From a bacterium (GTDB lineage: Bacteria; Patescibacteriota; Microgenomatia; JAMCZE01): DNA of 35,349 nucleotides. Under the pieces are notes generated by a model. It saw only the letters and a program-made list of their open reading frames with translations. It ran no database searches and was not told the DNA's origin. The position numbers and the translations under genes are program-made. The stretch's first letter is position 1. Every line of letters starts with the position of its first letter. Positions 23,461 through 30,185 of this stretch are shown here, piece by piece. Where the stretch lies: NCBI GenBank assembly GCA_021836035.1, contig JAKBJL010000006.1, positions 1-35,349 on the forward strand, given 5' to 3'.

Positions 23461-24837
23461 ATGAGCAAAATCAGTAAAACACGCTTAAATTCACCCTCAA
23501 CCGGGGTATTTATTATTTTATTTTTAACCTTTGTTTTTTGGATTTTGCTGACCAAAGACAATTACTTTCATTGGGACGAATGGGGAATATTTTCCCAATT
23601 TAAAGAGGGCCCAACCTTTTATCTTCTCCATCCCCTGAATGAGCACTATATTCCTCTCAGCGCCACAATCCATTATTTCCTTTTTAGGTTTTTCGGTTTA
23701 AACTATCTTCCTTTCCAAATCGTTCTTATCAGCTTACACACTTTTAATTGTTATCTCCTTTACCGGATAGTATATCGCCAAACCGGGGATCACTTCCTCG
23801 CAACGATTGGCACTATTCTTTTCGCTATCGCCAGTACTGCAGCCGAGAACCTTGTTTGGTCGATCGGAATTAATATTACCCTGGCCGGGACCTTCGCCTT
23901 TTTGGCTTATTATTTTTTCCCCAAACACCCGTTCCTTTCCTGTCTTGCCCTTTTCTTTTCTCCCCTGTCCCACGATTTATCCCTTCTTTATCCTCTCCCC
24001 TTTGCCCTCATGGCTTACTTACGCAATAAAAACCCGCTGCCCTATCTAGCCGTTTCCCTGGTTAGTATCGCCACTCTTTTTTATTTCTCTCATGAAAATA
24101 TATATAGGAGTGTTTCTTCGCAGATAAGTTTTCTTTTGCCTAACGGTTTTGCTTTTATCACCGCAGGGGTGGTCAGGGGTGTCCTAATCAGGTTTTTTAT
24201 GCCCAACCTCAATTTCTTCCCGAATAGCGCCAGTCTGATCGGCTTATATTTCCGCCCGGTAATATTTGTAATACTCCTGATTTTCGCGCTCTTCTTCCTC
24301 TATCGAATTTGGCAATCGCCAAAGAAACAAAAATATTTCGCTCTTATCCTTTTTTACTTGCCACTGATAATAATTCCTTATATCGCCATTCTTCCCGCCA
24401 GAGTTGCCCAAGGAAGCGACCAGGCAAGTATAGCCAGGTATACCTATCTGCCCCTTTTCTTTCTCCTCGTATTTCTGGCCGACATTATTAAGCTGGCAAC
24501 CCTAAATAGAAAAATCATTTATGGTTTCTCTTTAGTTTTAATAGCGCTTCATCTAATATCCACGTTCAATTTTCAGACCCGCTATTGGGCTCCGATTGTT
24601 TCCCATGACAAATCGTTTTCCCGGGATATGGCTTATCTCTTCGCCAGTACGGATATTATTTATAATCCCAAATTGATTGGTATTAATGGGCAAATGCGAC
24701 CCTCCGATTTATGGTATTTTCATTTAGCTCAGAAAAAATATCTCTATACCGGTACGATTCCATCCCCGGTTACTGATATGCGTACAAAGGAGATATTTTA
24801 CCGCTTGGCCGGTGATTACCAAAAAAAATATGATTAA
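23461..24837 (+). CDS. GT-C-like membrane glycosyltransferase, paralogue A
   Basis: 458 residues with about ten helices. The first outside loop has NYFHWDEWGIFSQF, then NEHYIPLSATIHYFLFRFFG and LNYLPFQIV; Asp-Glu of HWDEW is the expected catalytic pair. The following gene has the same motifs in the same order (NYFHLDEW, GHFIPLLEIYYYLMIKIFG, LNYIPFQV), so the two arose by tandem duplication and have diverged. The donor is presumably polyprenyl-phosphate sugar. It starts 4 bases after the preceding stop; its stop overlaps the next start by 8 bases. Confidence 0.78.
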   Translation: MSKISKTRLNSPSTGVFIILFLTFVFWILLTKDNYFHWDEWGIFSQFKEGPTFYLLHPLNEHYIPLSATIHYFLFRFFGLNYLPFQIVLISLHTFNCYLLYRIVYRQTGDHFLATIGTILFAIASTAAENLVWSIGINITLAGTFAFLAYYFFPKHPFLSCLALFFSPLSHDLSLLYPLPFALMAYLRNKNPLPYLAVSLVSIATLFYFSHENIYRSVSSQISFLLPNGFAFITAGVVRGVLIRFFMPNLNFFPNSASLIGLYFRPVIFVILLIFALFFLYRIWQSPKKQKYFALILFYLPLIIIPYIAILPARVAQGSDQASIARYTYLPLFFLLVFLADIIKLATLNRKIIYGFSLVLIALHLISTFNFQTRYWAPIVSHDKSFSRDMAYLFASTDIIYNPKLIGINGQMRPSDLWYFHLAQKKYLYTGTIPSPVTDMRTKEIFYRLAGDYQKKYD

Positions 24838-26254
24838 TAAACTAAAGGCTTCAGTCGTTATTCCTAAAACTCCTTTTCTAATTTCCCTGGCCATTTTCTT
24901 ATTTTGGTTTTTTATCAGCCGCCATAATTATTTTCATTTAGACGAATGGAAATATTTTATGAGAATGAGTCTTCCTCCCGCACGGTTTCTGGCCATGTCC
25001 TATAACGGCCACTTTATTCCGCTCTTGGAAATTTATTATTACCTGATGATAAAAATATTCGGCTTAAACTATATTCCCTTTCAAGTAGCTACGGATCTCC
25101 TTCACGCCCTGAATTCCCTCATAATTTACCTGGTTGCTTCCCAATTAACCAAAAGGCGCGATTTGCCGTTGGCGGCGATGATTTTATTCGGTTTTTCCAG
25201 CGTCGGAGTTGAAGTGCCCGTCTGGTCTATAAATGTGGCCGCGGCGGCGATCGGAACGTTTACCTACGCGGCTTTTTATCTTCTGCTTAAAAATATCCCT
25301 AAGATCAACTTAAAAATAATTTCTATTTCTTGTCTCTTGTTGTTAATTCCTCCCCTTTGGTACGATCCCTCGATTCTGTCCGCGTTTGGATTTTGTTTCA
25401 TTACTCTTTTAGGGGGAAAAGGGAAAAAAAGATTTAGCGCCGCGGTTTTATACGCCGTTACGGGGTTTATCAGTGTCGCGGTGCTGTTACATTTCTCCAA
25501 TTATTTCGGAGTAAAAAACCCCTTAATAAATCCCGCCGGGTTTGCCCGCGATTATCTCGATTTTGTTTCCTCGGGTATAGTTTTTGGTTTAATTACCAGA
25601 TTTATTCTTCCTAACTTATACTTTTTTATCGGATCAAACAGTTTTTTCGGAGTTTGGGTAAGGCCGCTGCTGTTTTACGCGGGGCTATTGGCTATCCTTA
25701 TTTTCTTAATTAAAACGGCAAGAGCGGGAAAAATTAAAGAAATAATAAAAATTGCCCTACTCACCTGGCCGTTAATAATCCTCAATTATATGTCCATAGC
25801 CCTGGGGCGAACCAGCTTCGGGTCTTATTTTGCCCGTAACCCCCGCTACCCTTACTTTCCTTCATTCTTTCTGGTCCTTTTTATTATCCTTTTGTTAAAT
25901 ATTTTCCGGATAAAAAGAACCGTTGTTTATCTTCTGGTTGGTCTTTTCCTGGCCTTAAATCTTACTTCCGCCTGGAATTTTGAAAATAACTACATCCTTC
26001 CCGATATGCAAAAAGACAGAAAATTTATTAAAGAAGTAACCTATTTATTCACCCATAACCAGCGCGTCATCAACTACCAGGCTGATTTGTTTGACGTGAA
26101 GATACAATTATCCAGGCTCTGGTTTCTGCCCGACTACCAGAGGATTGTTTTCCTCGATCCCGCATCTAACCCTAAAGACGTAGAGGCCTTACTTTCTGCC
26201 TCGGATTACAATTCGCAACAAATATATTCCCGCATCGCGTATCCTCTTAAATGA
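24830..26254 (+). CDS. GT-C-like membrane glycosyltransferase, paralogue B
   Basis: 474 residues from ATG 24830, about ten helices; tandem paralogue of the preceding gene. NYFHLDEWKYFMRM holds the expected acidic catalytic pair, and GHFIPLLEIYYYLMIKIFG and EVPVWSINVAAAAIGTF match the neighbour. ATG 24830 (8-base overlap with the upstream stop) is preferred over ATG 24812, which would lie 26 bases inside the previous gene. Last gene of the plus-strand unit; it stops 16 bases before the convergent GT4 gene. Confidence 0.78.
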   Translation: MINKLKASVVIPKTPFLISLAIFLFWFFISRHNYFHLDEWKYFMRMSLPPARFLAMSYNGHFIPLLEIYYYLMIKIFGLNYIPFQVATDLLHALNSLIIYLVASQLTKRRDLPLAAMILFGFSSVGVEVPVWSINVAAAAIGTFTYAAFYLLLKNIPKINLKIISISCLLLLIPPLWYDPSILSAFGFCFITLLGGKGKKRFSAAVLYAVTGFISVAVLLHFSNYFGVKNPLINPAGFARDYLDFVSSGIVFGLITRFILPNLYFFIGSNSFFGVWVRPLLFYAGLLAILIFLIKTARAGKIKEIIKIALLTWPLIILNYMSIALGRTSFGSYFARNPRYPYFPSFFLVLFIILLLNIFRIKRTVVYLLVGLFLALNLTSAWNFENNYILPDMQKDRKFIKEVTYLFTHNQRVINYQADLFDVKIQLSRLWFLPDYQRIVFLDPASNPKDVEALLSASDYNSQQIYSRIAYPLK

Positions 26255-26270
26255 AATTCGATTAGTTAGC

Positions 26271-27392
26271 CTAAATTACCTCCTGATATATATGCTCTAG
26301 GTTAAGAGCATATTTCCGGCTGTCTAAATTTTTCCGGGCGTAAAGATTGGCTCTTTTTGAAAGCTTATCCCTAAGTGTTTTATCGGCTAATAATTTCTTT
26401 ATATTAGCCTCTAATAAATTAGCGTCTGCCACAATTCCCCTGTTTCCGACAACCTCTTTTACGGCCCCGTTATCCGCCGCTACTATGGGTAAGCCGCAGG
26501 CCATGGCTTCAACAAGTACCATCCCGTATTGCTCTTTCCACGTCCTGGAACCGATCACCGGGTGGACAAATATATCACAGATATTGTATAAGTTTGGCAT
26601 CTCTTCATAAGGAACCGCCCCCAGAATATATACCTTGTTTAAACGATTTTTTATCAGGTAAGTTTTTATCTCGTTTAAAAGCCCCCCCTCGCCCACAATA
26701 ACCAATTCTAAATCCTTATTTGCCGACCACAGGTTTTGATAGATTGATAGTAATTCCCTGATCCCTTTTTCCGGAACTAATCTGCCGGCAAAAAGCAACT
26801 TTATGCCCCGGTTTCTTCGCAGGGGTCCGTAATTGTTGATATTTCCGGGTTTAAATCTCCCTAAATCAACACCGGGATAAAGTACTACTATCTTATTTTC
26901 TGCGCATCCCTCCTTAATTAACGCCTGCTTGGCTCCTATTGTCGAAGCAATAAATTTATCAATATATTTAAAAGCTCTTCTCTTAAAATCCCTCCTTTGA
27001 TAAATTCCCTGGTTGCCAAAAGGAATGTTCTCCCACACCGTTGAAACGATTTTTTTGAGATAACCCTTTTCCTTGGCGTTAATACATTGTTGGGTATAGT
27101 AATAATATGTTTCTGCACAATGAGCTATATCAAATCCGTTTAATTTCTCCTCAAGCCCAAAAAGTACATGGGCATCCCCGTAGAGGCGGTTTAGCAGGGG
27201 CATTTTTAAAGGTTTTAACGGCCCAAAGGGCAAATCAACGGGCGAGGGTAATCTAACCACCGGAAAAGAAAACTCGCTGTGCAGCGGAAATAAAGAAGAA
27301 AAGGCCACCAGTTCATGTTTAGTTGCCAACGGTTCAAATAGTTGCCCTTCATATTTATTCAAAAATGCGCCCCTGATTAAAGCTATTTTCAT
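26271..27392 (-). CDS. GT4 family glycosyltransferase
   Basis: 373-residue GT-B-fold enzyme. The N-terminal half is an acceptor domain (KIALIRGAFLNKYEGQLFEP at the start). The C-terminal half has the family signatures KLLFAGRLVPEKGIRELL (about 195-212), LVIVGEGG and the E-x7-E motif EQYGMVLVEAMACGLPIVAA, which binds the nucleotide sugar. Retaining transferase acting at the cytoplasmic face on lipid-linked glycans; donor unknown. It lies 13 bases after the GT2 gene at 27406 and is co-transcribed with it. Its 3' end faces GT-C paralogue B with a 16-base gap. Confidence 0.9.
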   Translation of the reverse strand: MKIALIRGAFLNKYEGQLFEPLATKHELVAFSSLFPLHSEFSFPVVRLPSPVDLPFGPLKPLKMPLLNRLYGDAHVLFGLEEKLNGFDIAHCAETYYYYTQQCINAKEKGYLKKIVSTVWENIPFGNQGIYQRRDFKRRAFKYIDKFIASTIGAKQALIKEGCAENKIVVLYPGVDLGRFKPGNINNYGPLRRNRGIKLLFAGRLVPEKGIRELLSIYQNLWSANKDLELVIVGEGGLLNEIKTYLIKNRLNKVYILGAVPYEEMPNLYNICDIFVHPVIGSRTWKEQYGMVLVEAMACGLPIVAADNGAVKEVVGNRGIVADANLLEANIKKLLADKTLRDKLSKRANLYARKNLDSRKYALNLEHIYQEVI

Positions 27393-27405
27393 CTATTTTT
27401 AAAAT

Positions 27406-28170
27406 TTAACCGCTTTTCTCAAACACCTTAATCTTTTCAATAAGATTATAAATAGCATATAAAAAGCAAACAATAAATCCGGTAAATTTATCTAAAAATC
27501 CCAATTGTAACAGGTAAAGTTTTAAGAAACTCTTAAGGGGCGAAGCTATAATCTGTTTAACGCTGATCTGGGTATTCTTAGCCGCTATCTCGGAATCCAG
27601 CTCCGTATAGACATTTGTTTTTTTAAAAAATTCGGAAATATTTTTGTAATTAAAATGATCGTAGGAATTGATAAAAGAAGCAACCTTCCCGTCGACCGTA
27701 ATTTGCTGATGGAACCGGTAGGGATTGTAATGCCATTTGCCTTTTCTTACCATTCTTAATTCATGCGAGTGGGGTTTTACAAACCCGTGTTTAATCTGTT
27801 TTCCGAACATAAAAACCCTATTATAAAAGTTAAACCCGTTGATTTTTCCGTCGTCGTCTCCGTTTAAAAACTCTTGGATTTCATTTTGTAAATTAAGAGA
27901 TAATACTTCATCGGAATCCAGCTTTAAAAGCCAATCCGAGCGGGCTATCTTCATCCCCAGTTTTCTGTTCCGGTCAAAATTTCCGTCAGGGGGTATGTTT
28001 CTGTAAATTTTAGCCTGGTATTTCCTACAAATACTCAAAGTATTATCGGTAGAACCCATATCCACGATGATTATTTCGGTCGCCCACTTAATGCTTTCCA
28101 AACAGTTTTTGATTTTATCGGAACAATTATATGTCGGAACTATTACACTTATAGTTTTGGCTGCTGGCAT
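27406..28170 (-). CDS. GT2 glycosyltransferase (WaaE-like)
   Basis: 254-residue family 2 GT-A enzyme. Seen: SVIVPTYNCSDKIKNCLESI, IIIVDMGSTDNT, FDRNRKLGMKIARSDWLLKL and LDSDEVLS, where the metal motif is DSD rather than DAD. The order of motifs and a late HELRMVRKGKWHYNPYRFHQ region parallel the GT2 at 9231-9980 (both WaaE-like), so they are probably distant paralogues. Cytoplasmic sugar transfer from a nucleotide donor. ATG 28170 is preceded by TATAAT 13 bases upstream and no Shine-Dalgarno. First gene of a two-gene unit with the GT4. Confidence 0.88.
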   Translation of the reverse strand: MPAAKTISVIVPTYNCSDKIKNCLESIKWATEIIIVDMGSTDNTLSICRKYQAKIYRNIPPDGNFDRNRKLGMKIARSDWLLKLDSDEVLSLNLQNEIQEFLNGDDDGKINGFNFYNRVFMFGKQIKHGFVKPHSHELRMVRKGKWHYNPYRFHQQITVDGKVASFINSYDHFNYKNISEFFKKTNVYTELDSEIAAKNTQISVKQIIASPLKSFLKLYLLQLGFLDKFTGFIVCFLYAIYNLIEKIKVFEKSG

Positions 28171-28183
28171 AATAATATTTTCA

Positions 28184-28189
28184 ATTATA
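28184..28189 (-). promoter_or_regulatory. -10 box of the GT2/GT4 unit
   Basis: Minus-strand TATAAT ending 13 bases before ATG 28170, giving a leader of about six bases. The -35 is not clear. Confidence 0.45.
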
Positions 28190-28204
28190 CATAATTATCT
28201 TGCC

Positions 28205-28384
28205 CGGGCTGTTAAGGACGCTTATAGAGAATATAGGCACGTCGGTGGCCGCGCGGGGGAATGTTAGGGGGAAATTTATTTAGCAGCCCGCCAGGCAGGG
28301 ATAAAACCTGCCGGTTCTGTTCCTTGTCGTTGAGGCCCGAACTTTTTGCTTCCCGCGGCCCCAGCTGTTTGCGGGGGGGTTTTT
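28205..28384 (+). ncRNA. Candidate structured RNA, GC-rich intergenic region
   Basis: The 228 bases between the GT2 start and tRNA-Val have no credible protein and are GC-rich and able to fold. CGGGCT (28205-28210) pairs with AGGCCCG (28333-28339, one bulge) and AAGGA (28214-28218) with TCCTT (28321-28325), joining the ends of a domain. Inside it are hairpins CTTATA/TATAGG (28221-28237) and GGCAGG/CCTGCC (28294-28312), and a GCGGG/CCCGC stem (28253-28257 with 28287-28291). T5 follows at 28343-28347, and a second hairpin ends in T5 at 28380-28384. I looked for SRP, tmRNA and RNase P signatures and found none. The strand is inferred from the T-runs. No firm promoter is seen, so this is a hypothesis. 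Confidence 0.35.
28352..28384 (+). terminator. Intrinsic terminator-like hairpin
   Basis: CCCGC (28352-28356) pairs with GCGGG (28371-28375) around a 14-base loop; G7 (28373-28379) is followed by TTTTT (28380-28384). It would end plus-strand transcription just before it runs into the 3' end of tRNA-Val on the other strand. Confidence 0.45.
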
Positions 28385-28403
28385 CGCATCAAATCGATAC
28401 TCG

Positions 28404-28475
28404 TGGACCCAGGAGGTGCTGATCCTCCCGCCTCTTCGATGTGAACGAAGCGCTCTGCCGCTGAGCTATGGGTCC
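28404..28475 (-). tRNA. tRNA-Val (anticodon CAC), aberrant T-loop
   Basis: Minus-strand cloverleaf: acceptor GGACCCA/TGGGTCC, D stem GCTC/GAGC with loop AGCGGCA, anticodon stem CTTCG/CGAAG with loop TTCACAT (anticodon CAC, reads GTG), and T stem GGAGG/CCTCC. The T-loop is ATCAGCA instead of the TTCRANY consensus: positions 54 and 58, which normally form the T-A reverse-Hoogsteen pair, are A and G. The discriminator is A and CCA is not encoded (CGA follows). All stems pair perfectly, so it is probably functional. Confidence 0.88.
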
Positions 28476-28486
28476 GAACCGCTTAA

Positions 28487-28492
28487 ATTATA
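28487..28492 (-). promoter_or_regulatory. -10 box of tRNA-Val
   Basis: Minus-strand TATAAT ending 11 bases before the tRNA 5' end. The -35 is weak. It lies close to the divergent lepB promoter. Confidence 0.5.
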
Positions 28493-28515
28493 CCAAACTG
28501 TTACCTAATTACCGA

Positions 28516-28544
28516 TTGAATCATACGTTTAAATAACATAAACT
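28516..28544 (+). promoter_or_regulatory. Promoter of lepB
   Basis: TTGAAT (28516-28521), 17-base spacer, TAAACT (28539-28544), then 7 bases to ATG 28552. No Shine-Dalgarno; predicted leaderless. Confidence 0.6.
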
Positions 28545-28551
28545 AGTCCCT

Positions 28552-29103
28552 ATGATAGGGGCTGCCAAACGAGTTTTGGGGGTTTTTTGGGAATTCATCG
28601 AAGCCGTGGTTTTTGCCCTGGCGATCTTTGTTATCATCTACCTTTTCCTCTTCCAGCCCAATCAGGTCAAGGGCAGTTCGATGGCCACTACTTTTGAAGA
28701 CAATGAATATATCCTCACCGATAAAATTTCCTATCGCCTAAACAACCCCCAGCGGGGAGATGTGATCGTTTTTAAATCCCCGCGCAACCAGGAGGTTGAT
28801 TTTATCAAAAGGATTATCGGTCTTCCCGGCGACCGCATTAGAATCTGGGGCGGCCGCGTCTATCTGAACGGGCAGCTTTTGGATGAACCTTACCTGTCGC
28901 CCGGAACGGTAACCAGCAGCGGCCTTTTCGCCCGGGAAGGGCTTACCATTACTGTTCCGCCCGGCGAATACTTTGTGATGGGCGACAACCGCAGTCATAG
29001 CAGTGACAGCCGGGAATGGGGTACGGTTACCAGAGATGAATTTATCGGGAAAGTTTTCTTCCGCTATTTCCCCTTTACGAGGTTCGGACCTATTCCAAAT
29101 TAA
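28552..29103 (+). CDS. lepB: Signal peptidase I
   Basis: 183-residue type I signal peptidase, which cleaves signal peptides at the outer face of the membrane. One N-terminal helix (about 12-34) anchors it. The catalytic Ser is in GSSM (Ser43) and the general base Lys in FIKRIIGLPGD (Lys86); RGDVIVF (68-74) and MGDNRSHSSDSREWG (box E) are all present. The usual MxPT after the Ser is here MATT. A single-helix form of this length is typical of small bacterial genomes. The 7-base gap from -10 to ATG indicates a leaderless mRNA. Its end overlaps the convergent parB by 14 bases. It would process the secreted proteins at 2538-3855. Confidence 0.95.
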   Translation: MIGAAKRVLGVFWEFIEAVVFALAIFVIIYLFLFQPNQVKGSSMATTFEDNEYILTDKISYRLNNPQRGDVIVFKSPRNQEVDFIKRIIGLPGDRIRIWGGRVYLNGQLLDEPYLSPGTVTSSGLFAREGLTITVPPGEYFVMGDNRSHSSDSREWGTVTRDEFIGKVFFRYFPFTRFGPIPN

Positions 29104-29917
29104 AAGCCTGAGCCAGGACGCTGTAAATTCTTTTAATTGTTTCCAGTGTTTTTGTAGAATCACCTTTTAGGTTGATAACTAATTTCGCCTGGCGGCCGGA
29201 TAAGACGATATTGGTTTTTCCCAAACCGCTGCTTAATTTTTTCTGCATGTCTTCTAATTCCGAGTTATAAATTCTTTCTCCGTCATGACGGGCGGCAACC
29301 TGGGCTTTCGCTTTATATTCACGGGCCATTTCCTCCGCCTTACGGACGCTGCCTTCCTGCTTAAGAATTTCCCGGAGGGCATTTACCATTTGCTCGGGAT
29401 CTTCAATGGCAGCCAGGGCCCGAATATGGCCTTCGGTAACCAAACCCGATAATAAAGCATCTTTAAGGGCATCCGGGAGGGTCAAAAGCCTTAAAGAATT
29501 GCTGACATAAGCCTGGGACTTGCCGATTCTTTGGGCAATTTCCGCCGTTCCGAGACCAAATTCGTCCATCAAGCGCTTAAAACCCTGGGCGCGTTCCAGA
29601 GCGTTTAAATCCACCCGCTGGATATTCTCCACCATCGCCATCTCCAGCATGCCCCGATGGCTCGTTTTTCTGACGATACAGGGAAGGTTAGTCAAACCGG
29701 CAATTTTAGAAGCCCGCCAACGCCTTTCCCCCGCAATAATCTGGTAACCGGCTGGCGTTTCCGCGACTACCAGCGGCTCCAGTACTCCGTGTTCTCTAAT
29801 AGAATCAACCAGATCTACCAGAGATTCCGGGGTAATCAATCCCCGGGGTTGCAGCGGATTAGGCTGAATGAGGTTAATATCCAAATACTCTATTTGCGAG
29901 TTTGTCGGATCAGCCAT
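29090..29917 (-). CDS. parB: ParB/Spo0J chromosome-partition protein
   Basis: 275 residues. The N-terminal CTP-binding ParB/Srx domain (about 8-100) has PNPLQPR, VLEPLVV and GERRWRAS (GERRYRA in most homologues); ENIQR follows. The central helix-turn-helix TAEIAQRIGKSQAYVSN (about 124-140) would bind parS, and the C-terminal dimer region is about 205-275. It acts as a CTP-dependent sliding clamp that loads at parS and works with ParA. No parA is in the window and I could not find a parS-like TGTTTCACGTGAAACA palindrome. Its start lies 5 bases after rpmA with no Shine-Dalgarno, so it is read from the rpmA promoter. It converges on lepB. Confidence 0.95.
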   Translation of the reverse strand: MADPTNSQIEYLDINLIQPNPLQPRGLITPESLVDLVDSIREHGVLEPLVVAETPAGYQIIAGERRWRASKIAGLTNLPCIVRKTSHRGMLEMAMVENIQRVDLNALERAQGFKRLMDEFGLGTAEIAQRIGKSQAYVSNSLRLLTLPDALKDALLSGLVTEGHIRALAAIEDPEQMVNALREILKQEGSVRKAEEMAREYKAKAQVAARHDGERIYNSELEDMQKKLSSGLGKTNIVLSGRQAKLVINLKGDSTKTLETIKRIYSVLAQAFNLE

Positions 29918-29922
29918 AAACT

Positions 29923-30171
29923 TTATTCAGCGACGGTTGTAAATTTGTTGCCTTTCCGGGTAATAAAACTGAGCGTTCCCTTTCTGGTGGCAAAAATAGT
30001 ATCGTCCCCGCCGAGTTCGGTTCCTTCTCCCGCCCGAAAATGTGTGCCTCTCTGGCGGACCAGGATACTCCCGGGCTGGACCGATTGTCCGGCATAAAGC
30101 TTCACGCCCAGCCTTTTTGCTACGGAATCGCGGTTTCCTTTTGTAACCCCACCCGCTTTGATATGCGCCAT
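29923..30171 (-). CDS. rpmA: 50S ribosomal protein L27
   Basis: 82 residues, complete. N-terminus MAHIKAGGVTKGNRDS and the core KRLGVKLYAGQSVQPGSILV, RQRGTHFRAG and GGDDTIFA are diagnostic of bL27. The N-terminus begins directly with the mature MAHxKAGG form and needs no processing. Upstream, TATAAT at 30180-30185 overlaps the stop codon of the methyltransferase gene and ends 8 bases before the ATG, so L27 probably has its own leaderless mRNA as well as read-through from rplU. parB follows after 5 bases. Confidence 0.97.
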   Translation of the reverse strand: MAHIKAGGVTKGNRDSVAKRLGVKLYAGQSVQPGSILVRQRGTHFRAGEGTELGGDDTIFATRKGTLSFITRKGNKFTTVAE

Positions 30172-30179
30172 AGTTTTAA

Positions 30180-30185
30180 ATTATA
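30180..30185 (-). promoter_or_regulatory. -10 box of rpmA-parB
   Basis: Minus-strand TATAAT ending 8 bases before ATG 30171; the TAA inside it is the stop codon of the upstream methyltransferase gene. No good -35. Confidence 0.5.

Noticed and set aside
28180-28400. SRP RNA, tmRNA or RNase P RNA in the gap before tRNA-Val
   Set aside because: None of the expected conserved pieces (SRP GGAA-loop helix, tmRNA tag and T-arm, RNase P core) could be found on either strand; only an unnamed candidate RNA is reported.
28738-29163. Minus-strand open frame opposite lepB
   Set aside because: lepB has all catalytic boxes; this frame is its shadow and would also overlap the parB end in another frame.
29657-30097. 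Plus-strand open frame across parB and rpmA
   Set aside because: Antisense to two well-identified genes, with no recognisable product.
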